Assembly: GCA_963691655.1 (NCBI GenBank)
Contig: OY829330.1
Coordinates: forward strand, 19,214,182 to 19,278,181
Source of the DNA: Toxonevra muliebris
Lineage: Eukaryota > Arthropoda > Insecta > Diptera > Pallopteridae
Direction: 5' to 3'
Length of the DNA: 64,000 nt
Shown: piece by piece, positions 1-11,979 of the stretch
How positions within the stretch are numbered: the stretch's first letter is position 1
Layout of the letters: the number at the start of each line of letters is the position of its first letter
Notes under the pieces: model-generated
What the model was told of the DNA's origin: nothing
The model's input: only the letters and a program-made list of their open reading frames with translations
Database searches by the model: none
Program-made: the position numbers and the translations under genes

Positions 1-1431
1 CCCTTTACTAAGAGATACAAACTGGACCTCGGTCCCATTTCCATACAAGACACTGTTATTGTGTACTCTGATGAGGTCAAATATTTAGGCATCACGCTTG
101 ACAAACGACTAAACTGGAACACTCACTTACACACTGTCCTCTTAAAAGCCACTAGGACTTTCTGGGCCTGCAAGAGACTCTTTGGTAAAACATGGGGTCT
201 TACTCCTAAGATGATCTTTTGGCTCTACACCATGATAGTTAGACCTGTCATAGCCTATGCGGCTCTAGTGTGGTGGCCCAAAGTCATGCAGGGCTCGGCC
301 ATCACCAAACTTAACAAGCTCCAAAGGCTTGCTTGCGTCTCCATAACTGGAGCTATGCGCACCTGTCCAACTCCTGCCATTGAAGCGTTGATTGGCCTGG
401 TGCCATTACACATTTTCATCAAGAAAACAGCCGCAAATACTGCTTTGCGGTTGCGTATATCGTCAAGCTTACTGGAAGGCAACTATGGTCACCTGAGCAT
501 TCTTGACGAAATCCCTAACACTCCAATATGTACTGTATCGGATTATATGGTTAGGGATCTATGTTTCGGTAGGAAATTCAACATCATTCTTCCTTCCACG
601 TCCGAATGGGATGGCCAATGTCCCGATTTCGGTCCCTTTGCTCTCAATTGGTATACAGACGGCTCGAAAATGGACTGTGGTTCTGGTGCCGGAGTTGCTG
701 GACCCAATACTAGAATCTCAATCCCTCTGGGTATTTGGCCCAGTGTCTTTCAAGCCGAAATATACGCAATTGAGACCTGCGCTAATATAAACCTGTATAA
801 AGGTCTTAAAGGCGCAAATATTGTAATTTTCTCAGATAGCCAGGCGGCTCTCTTAGCACTCTCTTCATGGAGTTTTTCATCTAAACTGGTGAAAGAGTGT
901 TTTGATAGTCTCCAGCGCTTGTCTACCCGTAACAAAGTTACGCTTTGTTGGGTACCCGGCCACCGTGACATTGCTGGTAATGAAGCCGCCGATGAACTGG
1001 CTAGGCAAGGTTCATCTACCAAGCACTTCGGCCCCGATCCGTTTTGCGGAATCGGCTGGGCCTCTACGACATCTATCGTTGAGGAGTGGTCTAAGGCAAA
1101 ATGGCTAGAGTATTGGAACTCTATCCCGGGTTTAAGACAGGCAAAAGCTCTCACTATTCCGCTTGCCCAAAATCAGCCCATATCTTATTCCAAACCTGAT
1201 CTTAGGCTATTGGTGGGCTACATGTCTGGACACCATGGGCTCAGATATCACCTAAGCAAAATAGGTCAGTCCAATGAGACAAAATGTCGTCTATGTATGG
1301 AAGATGACGAGACGACACTTCACATTCTGTGTGAGTGTCCGGCCTTGGCTCGGCTCAGAAGAAGAATCTTTGATTATTCGTTTTTGACGGCTGACCAATT
1401 TGAGGGGCCGACCAATGCGTCATCACATTGA
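1..1431 (+). CDS. LOA-type LINE ORF2, C-terminal part (RT thumb, RNase H, zinc knuckle)
   Basis: The frame is open from the first base of the window to a TGA at 1429-1431, so this is the 3' part of a larger ORF2. The N-terminal piece reads YLGITLDKRLNW, the usual block after the RT palm in RNase H-bearing LINEs. An RNase H domain follows with its acidic residues visible: TDGSK (about 655-670), FQAEIYAIE (about 748-775), SDSQAAL (about 834-855) and WVPGHRDIAGNEAADELA (about 950-1005). Near the C-terminus is a cysteine motif, CRLCMEDDETTLHILCECP. The same order occurs in the LOA-type element at 8.4-14.3 kb, so I place it in that group or a close I/R1-group relative. There is no internal stop, which points to a fairly recent copy. 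Retrotransposon gene, not a host gene. Confidence 0.85.
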   Translation, partial: PFTKRYKLDLGPISIQDTVIVYSDEVKYLGITLDKRLNWNTHLHTVLLKATRTFWACKRLFGKTWGLTPKMIFWLYTMIVRPVIAYAALVWWPKVMQGSAITKLNKLQRLACVSITGAMRTCPTPAIEALIGLVPLHIFIKKTAANTALRLRISSSLLEGNYGHLSILDEIPNTPICTVSDYMVRDLCFGRKFNIILPSTSEWDGQCPDFGPFALNWYTDGSKMDCGSGAGVAGPNTRISIPLGIWPSVFQAEIYAIETCANINLYKGLKGANIVIFSDSQAALLALSSWSFSSKLVKECFDSLQRLSTRNKVTLCWVPGHRDIAGNEAADELARQGSSTKHFGPDPFCGIGWASTTSIVEEWSKAKWLEYWNSIPGLRQAKALTIPLAQNQPISYSKPDLRLLVGYMSGHHGLRYHLSKIGQSNETKCRLCMEDDETTLHILCECPALARLRRRIFDYSFLTADQFEGPTNASSH

Positions 1432-2430
1432 GTGTTGCGCTTTGTGGCGTAAACACAATCCTTAATCTTATCGAACGAGTTTCCTATTATACAAAATTAC
1501 TTAGAATCGTTGCATATGTTTTGCGTTTTATTAAAAAATAAAGATAAGGTATTTCAAGAGTTACCTACAGCAGTAGAGTTAAAGTTAAGTTTCTTGAAAA
1601 CTGTGGAAATAGTTCAGCACACGGTTCCCACTTTGGTACAATTCTACCAAAACTGGTACATTTTTTTCTGTTTTTCTGCGTTTGGTACATGTTTTTAAAA
1701 TTTGGTACATACTGTAGGCAAAGTTAGCTTTTATAATAATTAAGAATTGTAAACTTATGTTCAAAATACTTTTTGTTAAAAAAGTTAAAATTTAAATATA
1801 AATAATGTATAAAACTATTTTTAAAATACAAAATATATTTCAATTAATGTGTTACTTTTTTTTAAGGATGTAGTCTGGTGTTCCGGCCTAATTTTTAAGG
1901 TTATTTCGGGAGTTTTTTATTATAACAAAATAAAATGCGATCATTTCGTTTTTTTATATGATATTATTGACAAAATAAACTGGAGTTTATTTTACGATAT
2001 TTTTGTAGTGTTTTTTACGTCCAAAGTGGGCACCTAAAAAAAGGTGTGGGCTGGCCCAGGTGATTACAGTACTTGAAGTCTTCTTTAACAAAAAATTTAA
2101 ATAGATTATTGTTCTGTAGGCTTGTCATTCTAGCAGGAAGTAGATTTAAATATTTGGAATAAAAAATAACAAAATGGCGGACTTCCAAATTTTTTTTTTT
2201 AATTTTTTTTGAAAATCGTTGTAAAATATAGGAAATAATGATTAAAAATAAACAACTCTACTACCACCGAGAGCCATTGGCGTGTGAAATAACACATTAA
2301 TAGTTAAGCCCAATCGGTTCTATAGAATTCTCTCAGATCCTTGAGCCGGTCAAAAAAAACATTGTTTCGAGAAAAACGCTTTTTATGTTTTAACAATCGC
2401 GAACGCGCTGCTGACCGTCGACGAGCTAAC
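1432..2430. other. Non-coding interval between LINE and Pao fragments
   Basis: The first 70 bases are probably LINE 3' UTR. The rest is AT-rich and poly-T-rich, with short repeats of the word TTGGTACA near 1630-1710 but no convincing ORF, RNA gene or terminal repeat. Small ORFs at 1510-1698 and 1849-2037 have no recognisable motif. Confidence 0.4.
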
Positions 2431-2439
2431 AACCGTGCT

Positions 2440-2930
2440 CGTAGAAGTAGAAGCCACAGTGAATTCAAGGTCCATCGCTCCGTTAAGCGCCGCCCAAACG
2501 ACAGCGAGGTGCTAACTCCAGCGCATCTGCTCATTGGCAGCTCACTCAGCGCGCTGCCACCAAAGCCTAGTCCAGAAAATCAGATGACTTGCTTAAAAAG
2601 ATGGCAGCTTGTATGTACTCTCAAGCAGCAGTTTTGGCAAACGTGGTCAAAAGACTACCTGACCAATTTGCAAATACGCAACAAATGGGTCAAAGAGCAG
2701 CCAAATCTAATCGTCGTCAGGCTCGTCATCGTACACGAAGACAGCATACCACCCCAACAATGACTAACAGGCAGAGTGGCGCCGTAATCGAAGGGCAGAA
2801 TAGGAAGGTCAGAGTCGCCGATGTCAAGATTAGTAAAGAAACCTATCGTCGTCCTGTTCACAAAATTGGCGGTATTACCAATTGAAGAATTGCAGCCCTT
2901 CAACGGGGCCGATGTTTCGCCAATTCATAG
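2440..2930 (+). pseudogene. BEL/Pao integrase C-terminal fragment, frameshifted
   Basis: The + strand carries the end of a Pao-type pol. The integrase-core tail with the NSRxIAP motif (from about 2447) is in one frame. The block PNDSEVLTPAHLLIGSSL follows in another (from about 2500), and the final YRRPVHKI block and the true stop (TAA, about 2928-2930) need a further shift near 2865. The LTPAHLLIG block and the RPVHKI...L terminus are typical of BEL/Pao integrase C-termini. At least two frameshifts make it non-functional. It lies on the opposite strand from the Pao gag-pol pieces immediately to its right, so the two cannot be one collinear element. Confidence 0.75.
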
Positions 2931-3085
2931 AAAATAAAATCTGAAATTGAAACTAAAATTAAACAAAATTAAATGAATTCCAAAAATAAATTAATTAATA
3001 ACAATTCTCAAAAATATTGATTGAATTTTAAAAATAATACCTAAAATTACTTACCTTTTTACAAAAATCTATTACTATTTTTAAC

Positions 3086-3619
3086 TTACTTATCAGGCTC
3101 TCTTGTGACGTCACAATCACGCCCAAGGAACCTTTGGGCACATCCATCTGACGGACAAATTAGCACTTGATGGAAAATCTCCTTAATGTCTCCACATACG
3201 GCGATGGCTCCCTCATGGAAATGGAAGAGTACTGAAGGCAACGGTCGATATTCTTGTAGGCCTTTTAATAGCTGGGAATTTAAAAAAACTCCATTCACCT
3301 CAGTGGCGGCATCAAACACCAAACGCAGCGTGTCAGGCTTATTAGGATTACGTATGGCGAAATGCGGAAGGTACCACGTTGTAGGCTTTATTATAGTAAC
3401 TTCCGCTGGTGACAGCATACGCGCATAATTCTTTGCAACGTAAGAATCCATATTACACTTGTAGGCGGCGGCAAAATTTTCATTATGTTTCATACGTTTT
3501 TCGATGCTTGTCAAGTTCCTGAAAGCTATGCCGTAGCTATCAGGAAATTTCACGTTGTCATATGAGTCCCGTTTGAAATCTTCCTTCAACGCAGCAAGTG
3601 GTCGCCTTGGCTCGTGCAT
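3086..3619 (-). pseudogene. BEL/Pao reverse transcriptase, N-terminal part, truncated
   Basis: This 177-residue stretch contains the linker and early RT blocks of a Pao pol: WYLPHFAIRNPNKPDTLRLVFDAA, then the motif-A-like CGDIKEIFHQV with its first catalytic aspartate. The frame ends at 3086, shortly after the RFLGRDCD block and before the second catalytic motif, so the RT is truncated and inactive. It overlaps the protease piece (3558-4202) in a different frame, so a frameshift near 3600 separates them. The truncation point faces the + strand integrase fragment across about 155 bases of AT-rich sequence. Confidence 0.85.
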
Positions 3620-4202
3620 CAGCTTCGCTTTCGATTGGGGGTGCCGGCCTCACACCAAAGTTCTCGGTTTCAAAATAGTTTGCTACCATATCATGCAGTG
3701 CCCGATTGGTTGATGATTTATTAACGAAAAGACATGATGGCGACGTCGACGGCGACTTTGTTGTTGAGCCGAGCACTACCCATCCTAGTTCGGTGCTGGC
3801 AGCATACAGTCCATTTTTCTTGATATTCATAGACTCTCTTGGCAGACCTAAATGGCATTGGTCGAGGCCAATGTGTATTTTTGGCACGATGTCGTTGTAT
3901 GGCTGTAACGGCAGGCGCTGAATATGTTTGACAGCACAGCGTAAATCGGCTTTGCACAATCTTTGCGAAGGTACATTTCGCAACTTGTGCTTCTTCTTCA
4001 TACCAGCTCCACTAACAAATAGGTCCACAATGACTGTTGGCTCTTGGGCCGCACAGCCACCAAACCAATGTATATTTAACCGATGTTGTTCACCATGTAG
4101 TCCTATCTCTCGAACAAGGGCCATATCGAGAATTGTAACAGATGACCCTTCATCTAATAGGGCATATGTATCGACACGCTTCTGTTCCCTATAGAGTGTC
4201 AC
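3558..4202 (-). pseudogene. BEL/Pao aspartic protease region of pol
   Basis: The start of this frame has an aspartic protease signature, YALLDEGSSVTILD, where the usual Pao form is ALLDxGSxxT. The following GLHGEQHRLNIHWFGG and downstream CKADLRCAVKHIQRLPL blocks fit the retropepsin-like domain found in insect Pao polyproteins. It lies between the zinc-knuckle gag piece (4231-4746) and the RT piece (3086-3619) on the same strand, the expected order. Separation into several frames shows it is a decayed copy. Confidence 0.8.
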
Positions 4203-4230
4203 TGGTAAGATGCGAAAAAGTAGTTTACTT

Positions 4231-4746
4231 TCAATTGATTTGGCAGTGCAGATGGCGGTGACTGCGCCGGCAGAGAGTTTCTTTGCTGTTGCTGACGTGA
4301 CGCTGGCTGCGCCGTTGTAAGATTTTGAGTTTGCTTATTGCACTATGGCTATGGCTGAGTTTGTGCAGACTTCTTATTTTGTTATTGTTGCGATTATCGG
4401 CTGTTCGAGGTTTCATGTAGCAATTTATGATGCGCTCTTCTGCATCTATCGATAGCGAATGGCTTGCGCCGTTGACAATCACGTGTAGTGTGACCGACGT
4501 TGAGGCATGCAAAAGATAGGCGATGGCGTTTTGCATCCGTCCATCTACCCTGCACCGTGCTTTTGAGGAATCGTGTACATTTAAATGTCTTGTGCTGGCC
4601 AAAACATATCGGGCACTTCCCTGTATAAGCGCGTTGCTTTTCAGCAGCATACAAACTATGCATATCAAACTATCAATAGCACTTAACCAGTCCCTGAAAT
4701 GTACAACAGTTGCAGGTGGTTCCACTGTTGATTCCTGTCCATTCAA
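4231..4746 (-). pseudogene. BEL/Pao gag zinc-knuckle region, frameshifted
   Basis: Two overlapping minus-strand frames together hold the nucleocapsid-like part. The frame at 4394-4663 shows CPICFGQHKTFKC and CLNVGHTTRDC, two cysteine/histidine knuckles, followed by a histidine-rich HHKLLH, a typical Pao gag end. The companion frame (4231-4746) shows the flanking residues and a shift. An inactive remnant placed correctly between the gag core and the protease. Confidence 0.75.
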
Positions 4747-4870
4747 TTCGTTTGCTCATGGGCAGCTTTGCAATTAGCTCATCAAGCTACGTTGGATTAG
4801 AAAGATGCTGATCCCCATTAGCCGACTGTAGAAATACAGTAATATTTTTTACGCTTGTGGCAAATGGTAT

Positions 4871-5431
4871 CTATTTCACTATTGCATTTTCAAGAATCGG
4901 AGCGATTTCCCGCACTTGGGATAACTGGCTGCGGATTAATTGTTCTGGGCGACCAAAACGAAATCTCAATTGCTCAATGATGCTGTTAACGTTGTTCGGG
5001 TGAATAAGCAGTGATTTAACAGTTTCGCGTGCTTCGCTCTTAAGGCACTTCTGAAATCGTTGATTGTTCTCCAAATGGCTATAACCATAGGCGGCGGTAG
5101 ATTCTATGTACACACTTACAAATATTGGCCAGTCCTCAGGCTTCCCGCTGAACTCCGGCAACTCTTGGAGTTTTCTTGGCAGATGTAATGATGACTGTGC
5201 AAATGTAACAACTGTGTTGGCTGAAACAGTTGGCGTTGCATGGCGAATGGCGTAGTATGGCGAAACACCAGTGGCGGTTGAATTTGTGTAGAAATTATTT
5301 GACGTTGGCATGGTATTGTAAATATTTGTAGACTGTACATTTGTTGAATCGTACGGGATTGATGTGGCCAGCGGCGGTAAACAACACGATTCAGAAAATT
5401 GGCGGACCAAGTCCCGTATTTTCGGATACAT
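4871..5431 (-). pseudogene. BEL/Pao gag core (DUF1759-like)
   Basis: The C-terminal half reads LPRKLQELPEFSGKPEDWPIF, then a helical region with NNQRFQKCLKSEARETVKSLL and FRFGRPEQLIRSQL. These are hallmarks of the DUF1759-type gag core of insect BEL/Pao elements. The N-terminal 80 residues are rich in Asn, Thr and Ser. It overlaps the upstream gag frame by 41 bases in a different phase, so another frameshift is present. Confidence 0.8.
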
Positions 5432-5903
5432 TTAACAGTTGCGCAGTCGACTCCTGCGTTGGCGGTAGCAGCGCGACTGAGGCTGCGCTAGGTGCATCGG
5501 AGATAGGTACGGCAACGGTGGTTCTGGCTGATACGCTGGCAGAGTTATTCTGGAGCGAAAATTGTAAATCGCGCACTTTCATTTTTATCTGAGCACTTTT
5601 TAAATGATTCTCTACGAAGGAAATGCATTTTTGCATAGTTTGTAATGCACTACCTTGATGGGCTACTGTAGCAGCTACAGATGTATCTGTGACTGTTGGA
5701 CAAACTCCACTGGCAGTAGGAGTATCCCTGACTGGGGCTTGTGCTACTGCAACAGCACTTATAGAGGCTTCAGCAGCTGAAGCGACGTTTGATGTGGAAA
5801 CGTTCATATTCTTCGTATATTCATTGGCGATTGTCGAAACATGGACACGTGGGCTTCGGCGTGGAGGATCACGTTCCATTTGCTGTTGCTGCTGGCTTTC
5901 CAT
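5391..5903 (-). pseudogene. BEL/Pao gag N-terminal region
   Basis: The frame starts with a glutamine-rich run, then RDPPRRSPRVHVSTIANEY, then a low-complexity Ala/Ser/Val stretch and a possible coiled coil near QTMQKCISFVENHLKSAQIKMKVRDLQF. Position and composition fit the 5' end of gag. I see no primer-binding site or LTR boundary immediately upstream (5904-6100) that I can defend. Confidence 0.6.
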
Positions 5904-6593
5904 TGGCGATACTTTAAGATTTACACAGCAAACAAGTGTTAAAGTAACAAACTGCTTACACAGATTTGATAAAAGGAAACAAAATTTTAAAATTTAAGTG
6001 ACGTATGGTTAAGTCACAAGCAATATTTCACAAAAGGATTGCGAAATAAAGAATGATGTCGTCGAGCTACGCTTGCGAATTTAACTTGAATGGTGTTTAT
6101 TTCTAAAAAAAGACATACATACATACATATAATTATACAGTTTGTTACGTAAACCTTACAATTTTATACTTACCGCAGTGTATCCTCTCAACTCAAATTA
6201 CGATCGACGAATAACAATTGTATCAGCGTCAAATATAAATGATGTTCGAAAGGAACATACGACGAATAACGGATCAAAGAAAAATAGCATAATTGAGTGG
6301 AAAAGATACATTGCAGTAAACTCCTTTTCGAATTTCTAATGTTCCAATAATGGAAAACACAAAAAAAAATAAGTACATTAAATGCGTTCTGTAACATCTG
6401 TAATGGATTCAAAGTTATTGCATTTTTACAATTTAATATTTATTTATATTAGTGGTAGACTTTGCAATTGCCTAAAAAGTTGTTCATACAGAGTCAATAA
6501 GGTCTAAGAATGATTCCGTATACCAATTTTAGTCTGATTACCATTTAAAATGGATTAAATATAACACCTTAAATAACAACCTATGAAAATGGA
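5904..6593. other. AT-rich interval, possible Pao leader or LTR, no gene
   Basis: This may contain the untranslated leader and a degraded LTR of the Pao copy, but no TG...CA boundaries pair with sequence left of 3086. A short ACAT microsatellite lies near 6113-6128. No ORF with a recognisable motif. Confidence 0.35.
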
Positions 6594-7345
6594 TGTTAGA
6601 GCCTTAGCAAAATAAGGCAGAGATATATACCTTTTGAAGCATTTCCTTTGTATGCCAAAAAACTTCCACATTCTGCCCAACAACTACTACTAACCATCAC
6701 ACACAAACTGCCAGTGTGTTCTTTGCAATGGTTTCTCAGGAGGTGTCACGCATATTTTATTTATTCCATTTTTTTTCTACCATTTTCCATTGACTATCAA
6801 AGTTCTCTAACCACAAATAATTTAAGAAATATACCTTATAAAACCCAGGTGGAACAGTCACTAACCCAAGTCTACCCATACTTTACCCACCAAATTCTAT
6901 TGGCAAATCATATTATCATTCCAAATCTTAGTACTGCACTACAAATAGTTTCTAAGATATACAATAATAAAAATTAAGGCTATATGGAAAGTTCCTCGCC
7001 GTCTTTTTCAATCCTAACCACATTTTTTTTGTGGCGTGGTTTTGTCAACCAACGTGGGTAAATGGTTCTAGAAATATATATAAAAGCATTCGAGTTGAAC
7101 GAAAAGGCCACGCCATATTTTTTCATGGAATGCCAAAATAACGTTTTTTAGAGACATGCCACAAATGAATACTGAGATATTCCATAGCTACAACTCATAT
7201 TATAAAGGAGACGCAATGTCCCCTTTTTTCAATTTCACAGCCCTTTTTCCTGTGGGATTATATTTCCAACTAATACACTTATACTAAATTTCTGGTTGTG
7301 GAGATATACCCGAAAATTATCTGAGTTATTGATGGGCATATGTCC
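6594..7345 (+). repeat. Dispersed repeat family A, copy 1
   Basis: From GTTAGAGCCTTAGCAAAATAAGG through the block ending near GATGGGCATATGTCCATGAA, this matches 33926-34640 on the same strand. Shared words include CACATTCTGCCCAACAACTACT, ATGGTTTCTCAGG, GGAGGTGTCACGC and GGTTGTGGAGATATACCC. Copy 2 continues into tRNA-like modules; this copy does not. The ORF at 6648-6977 is not conserved as protein. Class unknown. Confidence 0.8.
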
Positions 7346-8341
7346 ATGAATAATAGTATGAAAAAAAAAACAATGGATGCGTGCAAGGCACGCAAGATAT
7401 TTTATGTGTAAACAGTTAAACCAACTGAATGCCATATACATAAGCTCACATATGTATAGCCTTATGTTCAAATTAAAACAATTGTTTTATAAACTTAAAA
7501 ATTTATTAGATATCATTATCTTTTATATATGTATATGTAATAGCCCAATTCACTATAAATTGAAAATGGCCTTGCATCAATGCAAATGCAAATTTTTGTT
7601 CCATATCGTATGTATTTGTTGTTGTGATAACAGATATATTTAGCATTTGCACCAAATCGTGAATAGGGCTGATATGTATGTTGTAGTTGAATCATTTTTC
7701 TTTTCTCAATGCATCGGGCACGATATGCTCGCATATACGCAACTGCAATTGCATCTTTTTTTCCGCGCTTTAAGTTTTTCTTCCTGTCGATTTGAAATTT
7801 TATTAGATTTGAAAATTTTACATAACGTCGTATAGGTATATGAATTTGTACACACATACGCCAAATCAATTCTCAGGCGACGATAAGTGCTTTCTGCATT
7901 TAACCTTAGAAAAGCAACAGGGGTGACCAGTCACTCCACTACTTTTTAAAAGCACCGCAAAGAGATTTGCCTTAACTGCATTTAATAAAAATAATAAACA
8001 ATGTATTTTCTTTGAAGTAAATAAGTGATTTTATAATAAATAAGTTTGATTTTTTCTGTTTAACATTTTTGCTATTTACATAGATAAAAAAAAGTGTTGC
8101 CTTTCTAAGGTTAATGTACAAAGCAAAATTTTTATAATGGCGTGGTTTGCTATCATTATCACTACATTTTGTTTATACATTTATTGAATCCTAGATTCTT
8201 TTTTAATATCATTTTGTATTGTTTTTATATTTTACAAAATTTTTAATTTTAATCCAATCTAACTAACCGAATTCAAAACCTATCAAACGCTTGTGTTTGC
8301 TACGGCAACTTCTCTGCTTGTATGGTATAGTCGATCTCCAC
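7346..8341. other. AT-rich interval without supported gene
   Basis: Small ORFs here overlap each other on both strands, are AT-driven and carry no motif. No tRNA, repeat or TIR was recognised. Confidence 0.4.
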
Positions 8342-8446
8342 ACGTTTAGGTTAGGTTAGGTTGGAGTGGCAGCCTTCTGCTTGAAAGCACACTTAAGCAC
8401 ATAATTAGGCTCATTGTGATACCACAGTACGGCGCGACTCCCCCAT

Positions 8447-11400
8447 TTACGGAGTGGAGAACCATGAGGATTCCATAATGAATCTGGCTATGTCCTTAAT
8501 ATTTATGGATGATAGTTCGGACAGACTAGTGAAGAAAGGTGAACCCAGGAGTTTTAGTCTCCTCCTGGCCAGGGATGGGCATTCGCACATGAAATGAAGG
8601 ACTGTTTCTTCCTCCTCCTCAGAGCCGCAGCCCCGACAGAAGTCATTGAATGGCAGTCCAAGTCTTGCAGCATGTCTCCCCATTATGCAGTGTCCCGTGA
8701 GCACCGAAGTCGTTATGCTGATGGAGTTTCTGCTTAGGTTGAGTAGCTGTTCAGTACGTCTATTGTCCATAGTGGTCCATGTTAGCCTGGTAATACCACA
8801 GGTATGCTCCGCTACCCAGGATCTTTTTGCTTCCTCAAGGTAGTTTTGCTTAATGGCTAATTTAATAGACGTAAGAGGGACACCAATGGTGCAGGTAGGT
8901 GATATATCTGTAAGTTGCGAGCCCTGTTTTGCTAACTCGTCGGCATTGCAGTTACCTGAAATATCCATATGTCCAGGCACCCAATATAGGTGGACCTGCG
9001 AGTGACTCGACAAAATGTTGAGTGATGATCGGCAGTCGAGAACAAGCTTTGATGTCGTGAAAGCATCGGCAAGGGACTTGATTGCTGCTTGGCTGTCCGT
9101 GCAGATGCAGATATTCGTTTCGAATGAATCGTTGCGATTACTTCCGCCTGAAAGACGCTGCAATTGTCAGGAAGTCGGAAAGAGAGTCTGAGATCTAACT
9201 TACTAGAGTAGACGCCACAGCCGACTCTTTGCTCCAATTTGGATCCATCTGTATAGATGTCAATTGAATTGTCAGTGACCACCTCGTCATTAACCCATTC
9301 CTCTCTACTGGGAATATGGGTGAAGAACGTGCGGTTTAAATTAGGGGTAGAGTAAATGTAGTCTACGTTAGTTGGTACGGACCGGTTTGACCGGGTCCAG
9401 CGAGTTAGGGCACTGAGTCTGACAGCAGAGCACTTAGCTTGTTGCTTGACCAGAAGTGAGGTGGGCAACCAATGAAGGATTGCGAAGAGAGCTTTCGTGG
9501 AGGTAGTACGGAGGGCCCCAGTAATCAATATGGCTGCCGTTCTTCTAACCTTATCCAGTGGTTTAAGGTTGACCGCCTTTGCAGTAGCTGGCCACCAGAA
9601 GACGGATCCATAAAGAAGATTAGGCTCGACCACTGCTGAATAGAGCCAGGAAGTGACTCGAGGATGAAGACCCCATCTTGTTCCTAATGCCCTCTTACAG
9701 CAGTAGAGAGCGCAAGAGGCTTTCCGTACTCTCTCTGCTATGTTAGCTTTCTATTGAAGTTTAGGATCAAGAACAAGTCCTAAATATTTGACGCGCTTAC
9801 TAAGACAAAGCGAGATACCATTAATTTTGGGTAGGGCAAAAGTTGGTATTTTATACTTCCTAGTGAAAAGCATAACCTCTGTTTTGGCAGGATTAACATT
9901 AAGACCGAATTCACGGCACCAGTGAGACAGAATGCTAAGTGAGTGATTTAGCCGTTCTGAAAGAGTAGCAACGTATTTGCCGGATACTGCAATAGCAATG
10001 TCATCTGCATAAGCTATTATTTTGCAGCCGGTTTGATCTAATCTGTTTAGCAGTGTGTTCACCGCCAGATTCCAAATAAGAGGTGATAATACACCTCCTT
10101 GTGGTGTGCCCCTATTGACAACCTTTTTGACTTTATCATTTCCGATAGAGGAGCTGATGATACGTGTTTTAAGTAGTTGTCCTATAAATTTAGCCAGATT
10201 AACATCAAGATTAAGGTTTATTAAGGCATTAACGACAGCGTCGGGGCAGACATTGTTGAAAGCCCCCTCGATATCGAGGAACACTGCAAGCGTGTATTCC
10301 TTGTTGGAAAGTGATTTCTCAACTTCCTCAATGAGTGCATGTAGCGCTGTTTCCACAGACTTCCCTTTAGTATAGGCATGCTGTGATTTGGATAAAAGAG
10401 TGGGATTGATAGAGTTCCTGATATGAAAATCAAGAACCCTTTCTAATATTTTTAAGAGAAAGGAGGACAGACTGATCGGTCTGAAGTCCTATGCGTTGGT
10501 ATGGGACGCCTTCCCTGCTTTAGGTATGAAGACTACACGAGCCTCTCTCCAGCTTTTGGGAATGTACGAAAATTTTAGGCAAGCATTATAAATTTGCAAT
10601 AGCCATGATGTTACGTGTTCAGCCCCTTGTTGAATATCCGCGGGAATGATGCCATCTGGCCCTGGAGATTTGTAGGGGCTGAAGGATTTGATGGCCCACT
10701 TTAGAAGAGTGTCGGTCAATTGAAAAGGGGAGGTGTTACTTAAAGGATGATCGGTCACAGGAGGACTATGATCAACGAAGGTTTTACTCCCCGGAAAATG
10801 AGTATTCAGGAGGACCTCTAAGGTCTCGATCCCAGAATCAGTCCAGTGACCATCGGATTTCTCGATACAGTCGAGAGCCCTAGGGGTCGTATTCAAGAGT
10901 TTTCGAAGTCGGCTAGTATCGGAGAAGCTTTCTATGCTACCACAGAAGTTCCTCCAAGACGCCCTTTTGGCTTTTCTTATAGCGTACTTAAGTTCCCTTT
11001 GTTTAGATTTAAAGGGAAACCAGTCATTGAAAGCCTTGGCTCTATTAAAGAGTCTTCTACATACTTTTCGTAGCTCTGCAATCTCCGGGGTCCACCATAA
11101 AGGTTTAGTCTTACCTCTAGGTTTGGAGGAATTGCATGCCGATTTAGCAGCGGTGTTAAAAAGTGCTGTAATGGAGTTTACCTCTCGATCAATATCGCAG
11201 TGGTTATTTATAGTGGCTGGAGCAGGCTGTATGCCAGACTCAATAATGGCATGGAACTTTGTCCAGTCAGTACGCTTCCTATTGAAGAGGCTAGTAGCAC
11301 CTGCAGAGTCTGTAGGATCTAGTTTATCAATGGTGAAGTTAATATAATTATGATCAGAAAAGGAGCACTCTTGCGAGACACTCCAGTCTTTCAGTAGATG

Positions 11401-11979
11401 TGACGAGTTTTCACTTACTAGAGTGAGATCGAGAACCTCTCTTCTATTTGAAGTAATGAAGGTTGGCTCGTTCCCCCTATTAGCAATAACTAAGTCATGA
11501 GTAAGGATAAAATCAAAGAGGGACTCACCTCGTTCATTTGTGTCCGTGCTGCCCCACATCTCGTGATGGGCATTAGCGTCGGCACCGATGATAATCGGGG
11601 TCCGTTTACGGTTAGCCTCTGCAACCAGAAGCTTCAATGTATCGTGCGGCGGTGATGTACCGTGGTCATGTGCCATGTAGCTGTAGTTGATCACAATAAC
11701 CATGGCCACGTTGTCTTTATCGCTGAACCTGGAGAGTAAAAGAGCGTTAATGCTATTTTTGATAAGGATACAGGATCTGGGTTTACCTTGACCCTCCACA
11801 TACACTGTGCGGTATCCATTTATATTGAATCCGCAAACCCGGTCATTGACGACCCATGGTTCTTGGACTAGTATGAGCTCCTCTCCTTTTTGAGTCAGGC
11901 GGAGGAGCAGGGCTGCCGAGGCAGTAATGCAGTGGTGAAGATTAATTTGAATAACCTTCACCATTTTTTGGGATGGCAA
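8447..11979 (-). pseudogene. LOA-type LINE ORF2: endonuclease, RT, RNase H
   Basis: The endonuclease covers about the first 225 residues (INLHH, LVQEPW, IIGADANAHHEMWGS, SDHNYI). The RT follows with FLDIEGAFNNV, GTPQGGVLSPLIWNL and the catalytic YADD near 9998-10013. Next come the thumb (VKYLGLVLDPKL), RNase H (IYTDGSKLEQRVGCG, VFQAEVIA, CTDSQAAIKSL, WVPGHMDISGNCNADELA) and a terminal CRGCGSEEEEETVLHFMCECP motif. Lesions: an in-frame TAG at 10489-10491 just before DFRPISL, an in-frame TAG at 9751-9753 in the thumb, and a one-base frameshift near 9130-9160 inside RNase H. Otherwise complete; ends at 8447. Confidence 0.9.

Noticed and set aside
750..1154. 134-aa minus-strand ORF opposite the first LINE
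   Set aside because: Antisense shadow of the RNase H frame, with no motif of its own.
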